Below are positions 19,181 through 25,710 of a stretch of 64,000 bases of DNA, in pieces (positions within the stretch are counted from its first letter, which is position 1; each line of letters begins with the position of its first letter). The stretch spans positions 1-64,000 of the forward strand of contig DASUWK010000056.1 of NCBI GenBank assembly GCA_036378435.1, written 5' to 3'. The notes under the pieces were generated by a model. It was not told where the DNA came from, ran no database searches, and saw only the letters and a program-made list of their open reading frames with translations. The translations under genes were made by a program, and so were the position numbers. Source of the stretch: DASUWK01 sp036378435. Its GTDB lineage: Bacteria; Chloroflexota; Dormibacteria; Dormibacterales; Dormibacteraceae.

Positions 19181-20551
19181 CTACTGCACCGGTTCGGGAC
19201 GCCTCGCCTCGAGGTTGTAGAAGCGGGTCTGTTCCTTCACGAACTTGAGCTCGGCCTTGCCCGTGGGGCCGTTGCGGTTCTTGGCCAGGATCACCTCGGC
19301 GATGCCCGGGCGCACGTCGTCCTTGTAGTAGTCGTCGCGGTACAGAAAGATCACCTGGTCCGAGTCCTGCTCGATCGAGCCCGACTCCCTCAGGTCCGAG
19401 AGCATCGGGCGCTTGTCCTGCCGCTGCTCGACCGCACGGGAGAGCTGCGAGATGGCGATCACGGGGACACCGAGCTCGCGGGCCACCATCTTCAGCGCCC
19501 GCGAGATGGCCGAGACCTCCTGCACTCGATTAGCCTCGTCCCCGCGCGAGCGGCCCTGCATGAGCTGCAGGTAATCGATGAGGATCATGCCGACCTTCTC
19601 GCGCAGGTGGATCTGGCGCGACTTGAGCAGCACCGTGAGCTCGTCCAGCGTCGGCGCGTCGTCGATGAAGATCGGGGCTTCGCTCAGCGGACCCAGCGAC
19701 TGGGCGAGGCGGTCGTACTCCGCGTCGCTGAGCTGCCCGCGATGCATGCGCTGCGCGTCGATGCGCGCGTGCTCGCAGAGCAAGCGCTCGACGAGCTGGT
19801 CCTTCGACATCTCGAGGCTGAACATCGCGATCGGCACCTTGAGCTCGGTGGCGACCTGGAGGGCCACGTTCAGGACAAAGGAAGTTTTTCCGATTCCAGG
19901 CCTGCCCGCGATGATCACCAGCTCGCCCGACTTGAAGCCGCTGGTCAGCCGGTCCAGGTCGGTGAAGCCGGTCGGGATGCCGACCACGCCCTTGCCGCTC
20001 GCCATCTGCGCGTCGATGCGGTCCATCGCCGGCCGCAGCAGGTCGTACAGGCGCTGGAAGTCCTGCTTGATCCGGTCCTCGGCGATGCCGTAGATCGCGG
20101 ATTGGGCCTGGCTGATCGCGTCTTCCGCCTCCACGCTCGGGTCGTAGCCGAGCTGCGCGACCGTGCCGCCGGCCTTGATCAGGCTGCGCTTGTACGACCG
20201 CTCCTTGACGATCCGGCCGTAGTACTCGATGTTCGCCGCGGTCGGAACGGCTTCCTGGAGCAGAAGCAAACCGGCGCGACCGCCCACACGTTCGAGCACT
20301 CCCATCTTTTCGAGCGCATCGGTGACGGTGACGTTGTCGATCGGCTCGCCGTCCTGGAAGAGCCGCTGGCAGGCCCGGTAGACCTGGGCGTGGTTCTCAC
20401 GGTAGAAGTCCTCCGGGTACAGGAAGTCCAGCACCCTGGTGATCGCGTCCGATTCCTGGAGGATCGCGCCCAGGACGGACTGCTCGGCGTCGAGATCGTG
20501 CGGCGGCAGCCTGCCCTCGGCCCTGCTCTCACGTGGAGGCGCGGTGGCCAT
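19181..20551 (-). CDS. dnaB: Replicative DNA helicase
   Basis: 456 residues, standard length. The N-terminal DnaB domain begins near LPPHDLDAEQSVLGAILQE. The RecA-like helicase domain has Walker A GRPGIGKTSFVLN, MFSLEMSKDQL, Walker B IDYLQLM and the C-terminal SDLRESGSIEQDSDQVIFLYR. It unwinds DNA at the replication fork and is loaded by DnaA/DnaC-type factors. No intein or extra domain. Lies 26 nt after rplI and 2 nt before purA. Confidence 0.98.
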   Translation of the reverse strand: MATAPPRESRAEGRLPPHDLDAEQSVLGAILQESDAITRVLDFLYPEDFYRENHAQVYRACQRLFQDGEPIDNVTVTDALEKMGVLERVGGRAGLLLLQEAVPTAANIEYYGRIVKERSYKRSLIKAGGTVAQLGYDPSVEAEDAISQAQSAIYGIAEDRIKQDFQRLYDLLRPAMDRIDAQMASGKGVVGIPTGFTDLDRLTSGFKSGELVIIAGRPGIGKTSFVLNVALQVATELKVPIAMFSLEMSKDQLVERLLCEHARIDAQRMHRGQLSDAEYDRLAQSLGPLSEAPIFIDDAPTLDELTVLLKSRQIHLREKVGMILIDYLQLMQGRSRGDEANRVQEVSAISRALKMVARELGVPVIAISQLSRAVEQRQDKRPMLSDLRESGSIEQDSDQVIFLYRDDYYKDDVRPGIAEVILAKNRNGPTGKAELKFVKEQTRFYNLEARRPEPVQ

Positions 20552-20577
20552 CTAGGCCACGAGCCGGGCCGCCGGCA

Positions 20578-21027
20578 TTACCGGTCCTGGGTGATGATCA
20601 GGTTGATCGGGACCTGCACGTCTCGGTGCAGACGCAGCGTCACCTGGTGCTCGCCGAGCGACTTGATCGGCTCTTTGAGGTCGATCTTGTGGCGATCGAT
20701 CTCGACGCGGTGCTGCTGCTGCAGGCCGGTCGCGATGTCCGCGTTGGTGATCGATCCGAATACCTTGTCGCCCTCGCCGACCCGCAGCCGGAGGACCACC
20801 GTCTTGTTGCCGACCTCGTCGGCCAGCGCCTGAGCCTCCTCGCGGTCCTTGGCCTCCCGGCGCGTGGCCGCGTCGCGCAGCCGCTTGGCCTCGGCCTCGA
20901 TGCCCTTGTGGGCGATCACCGCGAGCTTTCGCGGCAGCAGGAAGTTGCGGCCGTAGCCGTCCGCGACCTCCTTCACGTCGCCCGCCCTGCCGAGGGCGTC
21001 GACGTCCTGAACCAACATCACTTTCAC
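20578..21027 (-). CDS. rplI: 50S ribosomal protein L9
   Basis: 149 residues. The conserved start MKVMLVQDVDALGRAGDVKEV and GYGRNFLLPRKLAV mark L9. A long connecting helix and the C-terminal domain (FGSITNADIATGL) are both present. Begins at GTG 21027, with the GTGA overlapping the stop of the DUF1232 gene, so translation is likely coupled. Confidence 0.97.
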   Translation of the reverse strand: MKVMLVQDVDALGRAGDVKEVADGYGRNFLLPRKLAVIAHKGIEAEAKRLRDAATRREAKDREEAQALADEVGNKTVVLRLRVGEGDKVFGSITNADIATGLQQQHRVEIDRHKIDLKEPIKSLGEHQVTLRLHRDVQVPINLIITQDR

Positions 21028-21410
21028 GACGCGATCTCCTTCCGTTCTCTCCAGCGCTCGACCGTGAGCTGCGCGCGAGAGCGCGCCAGGCCCAAGATCC
21101 CTTGTACGTCCTCATCCCAGATGCTCGTGCCGGCCGCCATGGCCGCTTCGTGCTCGCGCACGATCTGCTCCGGGCACGCCTCCACGAACACTTTCACAGC
21201 CAGCACACCCAGGGCCAGCATGTCGAACTCGCCCACGATCGGGATCCAGTTCGGCAGGTCGATCGGCGAGACGATCAGGCCGAGCGACGCCAGCAGCGCA
21301 CCCTTGGGAGCCTTCGGCACCCGGTCATCCCTCAAGAGGCAGTAGGCCAGCTTCCCGTAGCGAGGCACTTCGAAAACCAGGCTGCGGGCGCGACTGAACC
21401 ACTGGCTCAT
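21024..21410 (-). CDS. DUF1232 (YkvA-like) protein
   Basis: 128 residues. The DUF1232 core, SPIDLPNWIPIVGEFDMLALG, follows a short amphipathic N-terminus. The family has unknown function and is usually weakly membrane-associated. It is the first gene of the rplI-dnaB-purA unit and overlaps rplI by 4 nt. Confidence 0.85.
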   Translation of the reverse strand: MSQWFSRARSLVFEVPRYGKLAYCLLRDDRVPKAPKGALLASLGLIVSPIDLPNWIPIVGEFDMLALGVLAVKVFVEACPEQIVREHEAAMAAGTSIWDEDVQGILGLARSRAQLTVERWRERKEIAS

Positions 21411-21447
21411 GAGGCGGTCACAAGCCTACCCGTTTTGGGGTGGCCCC

Positions 21448-21469
21448 GGCCGGCCTTTACAAGCCGGCC
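21448..21469 (-). terminator. Hairpin between two minus-strand genes
   Basis: A perfect 7-bp stem GGCCGGC/GCCGGCC with an 8-nt loop. It sits in the 79-nt gap between the membrane gene stop at 21490 and the DUF1232 start. There is no T-run, so a terminator role is only plausible. Confidence 0.3.
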
Positions 21470-21489
21470 AGGGCCCTTGACAACCGGTG

Positions 21490-22155
21490 TTAGGCGCGGG
21501 CTCCGGCGGCCCTCGCGGGCATCATCGTCCGCGTCGGCTCGGCCAGCTGCCAGCCCCAGTAGACCCCGAGGATCATGAACATCAGGTAGGGCAGGTCGGT
21601 GAGGAGTGGTGCGGTGCTGACCCCGGCCAGGAGCATGACGGTGAGCACCAGCGCCAGGGCGCCGGAGATCATCAGTCCCCAGCCGGTCCAGGACGGCCAG
21701 ACGCCGGCCCGGGCGGTGGCCCAGCCCCACATCGGCGTCCCGACGACGTAGAGAAGGGTGGCGAACAAGAACAGCTCGCCTACCGCGGCCGGCGGCGAGG
21801 CGCCGGCATAGAAGTCCCACGCCTTGCGGTCGCCGGCGGACATCAGTGGCACGGCCACCGTCTGGATGGCGCCGAACCCGACGCCGAAGATCATGCCGGA
21901 CATCGCCGTGAGACCGAAGCCCCAGGTGCCGAGGGCGCCCATGCGTCCGGACTGCCGCGCGAACATCCCGAAGATTCCGACCATCGCGAGGATGCCGCCA
22001 AGCAGGCCGAGCAGGTTCACCAGGCCCCAGAGGGAGTCACCGGCGTGACTCGGACGGAAACCCCCGAAGACCGTGTCGCCATAGACGAGCGACACCAGCC
22101 AGGCGAGGGAGCCGAGGACCAGGGCGGTCCCCGCTAAACGGTACATGCGGCTCAT
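21490..22155 (-). CDS. Six-helix membrane protein of unknown function
   Basis: 221 residues from ATG 22155. That start is chosen because GGAGGT at 22163-22168 is ideally spaced; a GTG at 22164 would overlap this site. Six hydrophobic helices with short loops, in a DUF4386-like style but without a motif I can name. The C-terminus carries MPARAAGARA. The upstream region has a sigma70-like promoter whose -35 lies inside a TTGAC-N5-GTCAA palindrome, so a TetR-type repressor probably controls it. Confidence 0.78.
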   Translation of the reverse strand: MSRMYRLAGTALVLGSLAWLVSLVYGDTVFGGFRPSHAGDSLWGLVNLLGLLGGILAMVGIFGMFARQSGRMGALGTWGFGLTAMSGMIFGVGFGAIQTVAVPLMSAGDRKAWDFYAGASPPAAVGELFLFATLLYVVGTPMWGWATARAGVWPSWTGWGLMISGALALVLTVMLLAGVSTAPLLTDLPYLMFMILGVYWGWQLAEPTRTMMPARAAGARA

Positions 22156-22222
22156 CTGCCGCACCTCCGGGCGCCCCGCTTAGATTTGACGCGAAGCTGC
22201 TGTTTCGGGACGCTTGGGGCGG

Positions 22223-22251
22223 ATATTGCGCGCGAATTGACGCGCTGTCAA
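22223..22251 (-). promoter_or_regulatory. Promoter with overlapping TTGAC-N5-GTCAA operator
   Basis: On the minus strand, TTGACA (22246-22251), a 17-nt spacer and CAATAT (22223-22228) precede the membrane gene. The -35 lies inside the 15-bp palindrome TTGAC-N5-GTCAA at 22237-22251. The same palindrome occurs at 60434-60448 beside a TetR gene. Confidence 0.5.
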
Positions 22252-22273
22252 CAACTGGTTGAACCGCGGCGCG

Positions 22274-22837
22274 TCATCCGATCTGCGGCCGGCGCCGCAC
22301 GGCGCGCTCCGGGCGGCGCGCGACCAGCGCGGCGAGCGCTGCGTCAAGGTCCGGCCGATCGCCGGCCGAGCGGTTGCGCTGGAGGTACAGCAGGCGGCCG
22401 CCGGGGGCCATCGACAGCAGCCCGCCCTGCTGCCAGGCGTCGCCCTCCACGGACGTTTGCCGGTGGCCCTTGGCCGTCGCCCGCACAAATGCCACCGCGC
22501 TCGCCGGCCCCAAGGTTGCCCCGACCGAGCGCAGGAAGCCCAGCGCCGCATACGCCTTCAGGCCAGGGTCGGTGAACACCTCGCAGTCGGGGGCTGCCGT
22601 GGCCTGGAAGTGCCGCGCCTGCGCGACGCTGCCGTTGCCGACGAAGACGAGCTGCGCGCCCGCCTTGACGATCTCCTCACGCCTGCCACGCAACTGCGCG
22701 GCGCTTTCCTTGCAGTGCGCTCAACCGTAGTGGCGCAGGAAAGCGACGACCACAGGGCCGCCATCCGCCAGCGAGCGAAGCTCGCGCGGCTCCCCGTCGA
22801 GGTCGAGGACGGTCACGTCTTGGGGGATGCTCTCCAC
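22274..22837 (-). CDS. AhpC/TSA-like (PRXL2-type) selenoprotein with in-frame UGA
   Basis: 187 residues from GTG 22837 (upstream AGAGG), reading the TGA at 22721-22723 as selenocysteine at position 39. The frame is continuous on both sides: MESIPQDVTVLDLDGE..., VVVAFLRHYG-U-AHCKESAAQLR, then VFVGNGS, VFTDPGLKAY and a thioredoxin-fold C-terminal half. The AhpC-TSA_2/PRXL2 family normally has FLRHFGCxxC here, so the UGA replaces exactly the first active-site Cys, giving UxxC. These proteins are thiol or peroxide oxidoreductases; no signal peptide is seen. A SECIS-like hairpin lies just downstream, and selA and selB are in this window. The alternative, a nonsense mutation in a decaying gene, is less likely because everything else is intact. 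Confidence 0.88.
22685..22702 (-). promoter_or_regulatory. Candidate bacterial SECIS hairpin
   Basis: On the minus strand, GCCGCGC-AGTT-GCGTGGC forms a 7-bp stem (one G-U pair) with a tetraloop. The loop begins 25 nt after the UGA and has G as its second base. This fits the known bacterial SECIS layout: a short stem-loop inside the coding region, about 16-37 nt from UGA to loop, and a G in the first two loop positions. Confidence 0.7.
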
Positions 22838-22877
22838 GCCTCTATTAGGCACGAAGAGGCACTAAACTCGCGGCGCC

Positions 22878-24152
22878 ATGGCAGCGGACGTCGCCGGAGC
22901 CGGGGTGGGTGCGCCTGCCCGCTTCGGCTGGGCACGCCACCTCGGATTGAGCGCCGGCTGGTTCGGCTTCAACTTCCACTGGCTCCCCATCCCCCTGGTG
23001 CTGGTGCCGAACCAGGTCCTCGCGCTGGTCCCGCACTCCCAGCTCGGCAGCGGGATCGCGGCGATCACCGCCACGGGCGCCATCTTCGCGGTCACCGTGC
23101 CTCCGCTCGTCGGCCATTGGTCCGACCGGCTGACCACGCGCTGGGGTCGCCGGCGACCGATCCTGGTGGCCGGCACCTTGGGGGACCTCGTCGGTCTCGC
23201 GCTCCTGGGCACGGCGCACTCTTACGCCCAGCTGCTGGTCGGCTACGTGCTGATCCAGTTCTTCTACAACGCGGCAGGCGCCGCCTACGCGGGCATGATT
23301 CCCGACGTCGTTCCGGAGGCCGAGTTCGGCTCGGCGAGCGGCTGGCTCGGAGCGATGAACCAGTTCGGCGGCGTCGTCGGCGTCGGGGTGGCGTCGGTGC
23401 TGGCGGGATTCGGCCACGCCAACTCGACGTACGGGGTGATCGGCGTCGTGGTGCTCGTCACCCTGGTCCCGGTCCTGATCACGGCCCGTGGCGAGGGCTT
23501 GACACCGCTGCCGGAGCGCGCTCGAATGCCCTTCGGCCAGGCTGCCAAGGAGTTCGTGCGGCCGCTGGCACAGGGCAACTTCGCCTGGGTCATCTTCACC
23601 CGCTTCATGGTCACGGCCGGGATCTGGGTCGTCGCCAACTTCCTGCTTCCGTTCTTCCACGACGTGGCGCGGGTGCCAAACGCCGCCCAATTCACGGCGA
23701 CGTTCCTGCTGATCGTGTACCTGACCGCCACGCCGACCGGCTTCGTCGGCGGCCTGGTCAGCGACCGGCTCGGCCGCAAGCCGTTCGTCTACGCCAGCGG
23801 CGCGTTCCAGGCATTCGTAGCCCTGATCTTCATCGTCTTCTACCCGACGGCGGTGCCGATCCTGATCGCGCTGGGCGCGATCTACGGCCTCGGCTTCGGG
23901 CTGTACTACGCGGTCGACTGGGCGCTGGCCTGCGACACGCTGCCCGACCCTGGCCACGCGGCGAAGGACATGGGTCTTTTTCACGTCGCGTTCACGCTGC
24001 CGCAGGTGCTGGTCCCGTCCATCGCGGGGCCGGTGCTGGACTACTTCAACCACAGCAGCCCCAACTCCGGCTATCGGGTGATCTTCAGCGCGGCCGTCGT
24101 CTTCATGCTGCTGGGGTCGTACTTCGTCAGCCGGATCAGGGGCGTGCGCTAG
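22878..24152 (+). CDS. MFS transporter (SLC45/GPH-like)
   Basis: 424 residues with about twelve hydrophobic helices. The MFS signature between helices 2 and 3 reads GHWSDRLTTRWGRRRP, with a second copy GLVSDRLGRKPFVY in the C-terminal half. Resembles sugar/H+ symporters, but the substrate cannot be read. It diverges from the selenoprotein gene with 40 nt between starts, so the two may share control. A hairpin terminator follows at 24178. Confidence 0.88.
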   Translation: MAADVAGAGVGAPARFGWARHLGLSAGWFGFNFHWLPIPLVLVPNQVLALVPHSQLGSGIAAITATGAIFAVTVPPLVGHWSDRLTTRWGRRRPILVAGTLGDLVGLALLGTAHSYAQLLVGYVLIQFFYNAAGAAYAGMIPDVVPEAEFGSASGWLGAMNQFGGVVGVGVASVLAGFGHANSTYGVIGVVVLVTLVPVLITARGEGLTPLPERARMPFGQAAKEFVRPLAQGNFAWVIFTRFMVTAGIWVVANFLLPFFHDVARVPNAAQFTATFLLIVYLTATPTGFVGGLVSDRLGRKPFVYASGAFQAFVALIFIVFYPTAVPILIALGAIYGLGFGLYYAVDWALACDTLPDPGHAAKDMGLFHVAFTLPQVLVPSIAGPVLDYFNHSSPNSGYRVIFSAAVVFMLLGSYFVSRIRGVR

Positions 24153-24177
24153 GGCTGGACTGCGCCTAGAAAGAGCG

Positions 24178-24205
24178 CACGGAGGGAACGGAAGTCCCCT
24201 CCGTG
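24178..24205 (+). terminator. Hairpin after the MFS gene
   Basis: A 9-bp perfect stem CACGGAGGG/CCCTCCGTG with a 10-nt loop, 25 nt past the MFS stop, followed by TTGCTTGCC, which is only weakly T-rich. The rest of the gap to 24356 shows nothing I recognise. Confidence 0.5.
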
Positions 24206-24356
24206 TTGCTTGCCGATACCGTGCCGGGTGACGCGCTCTCTCTGGTTTCCGGCGCCCTACTGGGCCGTTGCCTCTTGTGGAGGCCAACCTGTCGCGGTCT
24301 GCGGCTGGATCGGCGTTCCGACCTGTTCCTTAGTCTTGCCTGCCGACACGACTAAA

Positions 24357-25052
24357 TCAAGCGCTATTTCGTAGCCTGCTCGCGGGCACAACGCGCGGCC
24401 AATCGAACAGCGCGCGCATGCGCTCGGAATGATGCGCACGCTCCGGAACGCCGCGCCGGCGCTCCAAGCCCGCCGCCGCGCACAGCGTCTCCTCGCACCG
24501 CACGACGTCCGCGGCATGCATCGCCCAGCGCGGATGACGCACTCGTGAAGCCCACAGCCGGCCGAGCCAGCTGGAGTACATCAGGTAGCGCTCGGTGAGG
24601 AAGACGTCGAGGTCGTCCTCGGGGCGGTCGCCGGCGAGCTCGAGGGCCAGGCCGAAGCCCGCCGGTCCCGAGCGGGCGCGGCTCGCGTAAACCCGCAGCG
24701 CGCCGGCGGCCAGCTGACTCGTCTCCGCCCTGCGGTACGGCAGGCCGTACAGAATCCGTCCGCCCCACACCGCCGGCCGGCCGGGTGCCTCCAGCGAGAA
24801 GAACCAGATGCCCGGACCAAGCGGTCCGCGGACGTAGGTGCGCAGGTTCACCTCTGAGAAGGGGCCCAGCGCCGGCGCGTGGCGGAGGGCGCGGATGGTC
24901 AGGCGAAACGGGACGGCGCTGATCCAGGCGGCCCCGTCGTACGTGTCGGCGGTCAGACCGGGCGGCAGGCGCCGTTCCAGCTCGGGAGCCGGCATCCGCC
25001 AGTGCACCATCGCCAGGTCGTCCCAGTCCTGCTGCATGCAGTCGTGGCTCAT
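24357..25052 (-). CDS. DUF2071 (YqjF-like) protein
   Basis: 231 residues. Begins with the DUF2071 pattern WDDLAMVHWRMPAPELERRLPPGLTADTYDGAAWISAVPF and continues with NLRTYVRGPLGPGIWFFSLEA and GLPYRRAE, all typical of the YqjF family of unknown function (acetoacetate decarboxylase-like fold). The ATG overlaps the TetR stop (ATGA), so it is co-translated with that regulator, which probably controls it. Confidence 0.88.
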   Translation of the reverse strand: MSHDCMQQDWDDLAMVHWRMPAPELERRLPPGLTADTYDGAAWISAVPFRLTIRALRHAPALGPFSEVNLRTYVRGPLGPGIWFFSLEAPGRPAVWGGRILYGLPYRRAETSQLAAGALRVYASRARSGPAGFGLALELAGDRPEDDLDVFLTERYLMYSSWLGRLWASRVRHPRWAMHAADVVRCEETLCAAAGLERRRGVPERAHHSERMRALFDWPRVVPASRLRNSA

Positions 25053-25648
25053 CGGGAGCTCTCGCGAACCGCGTCCGCCAGAGGCGCGACGTGCGCCAGG
25101 GCCTGAAGCAAGCGCTCACCCGGCTCGCGGTCTCCGTTCAGGTGAGTCATCGTCTCCATGCCCATGTAGAGCGCGAGCGCCGCGAAGGCGGCGTCCTCAG
25201 CCGGCACGAGGGATTCGAACGGCGTGCCGGCGACGAGCCGCGCGATGGTCTCGGTCGCGAACTCAGCCCAGGGCCGGAGGAGCTCGATGACCTGCCTGCC
25301 GAGGCCGGGCAGCGAGGAGGCTCCGCCCACGATCTCCTGCATGGCGGCAACGTGCCCGATCGCGACATCTTCTCGATACAGGTCGCCCAGGGCGGCGGCC
25401 AGCTCGGCCACCGAGCTCACCGGCTCGAGGACCTCGTGGTATCGAGCCAGGCGGTCGCTGCTCGCCCGCTCGACGGCGGCGACCAGGAGCGCCTGCATGT
25501 CCGCGAAGTGGTAGTAGATGAGCGCCTGGCCGAATCCGCCGCGGCGGGCCACGGCGCGCGCACTGGTCCCGGCGAAGCCCTCCTCGCGCAAGGTGGCCAG
25601 GCACGCTCGCACGATCGTCTCCCGGGTGGCGGTAGATCTCTTCGACAT
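25049..25648 (-). CDS. TetR-family transcriptional regulator
   Basis: 199 residues. The N-terminal helix-turn-helix is clear: RETIVRACLATLREEGFAGTSARAVARRGGFGQALIYYHFADM. The C-terminal ligand domain is generic. It is the first gene of a two-gene unit with DUF2071. Its upstream region carries two AACGCTCGTT boxes between this gene and the divergent glycosyltransferase, so self-repression and control of the neighbour are likely. Confidence 0.92.
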   Translation of the reverse strand: MSKRSTATRETIVRACLATLREEGFAGTSARAVARRGGFGQALIYYHFADMQALLVAAVERASSDRLARYHEVLEPVSSVAELAAALGDLYREDVAIGHVAAMQEIVGGASSLPGLGRQVIELLRPWAEFATETIARLVAGTPFESLVPAEDAAFAALALYMGMETMTHLNGDREPGERLLQALAHVAPLADAVRESSR

Positions 25649-25654
25649 CTTTTC

Positions 25655-25681
25655 TGAACGCTCGTTTAAAACGCTCGTTCA
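25655..25681. promoter_or_regulatory. Probable TetR operator (two AACGCTCGTT boxes)
   Basis: AACGCTCGTT occurs at 25657-25666 and 25670-25679, 13 bp apart. The whole block is bounded by the inverted pair TGAACG/CGTTCA. It lies 7 nt upstream of the TetR start and 30 nt before the glycosyltransferase start. Confidence 0.6.
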
Positions 25682-25710
25682 AATTATGCCACGTAGCGTA
25701 GGTCCGCGGC

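Noticed and set aside
22721..22723. TGA as a nonsense mutation or sequencing error
   Set aside because: It falls exactly on the active-site Cys codon, the rest of the gene is intact, and selA/selB plus a SECIS-like hairpin are present; not fully excluded.
22259..24169. 636-codon plus-strand frame across the selenoprotein and MFS region
   Set aside because: Composition is Arg/Ala/Gly-rich with no motif, and it conflicts with two well-supported genes.
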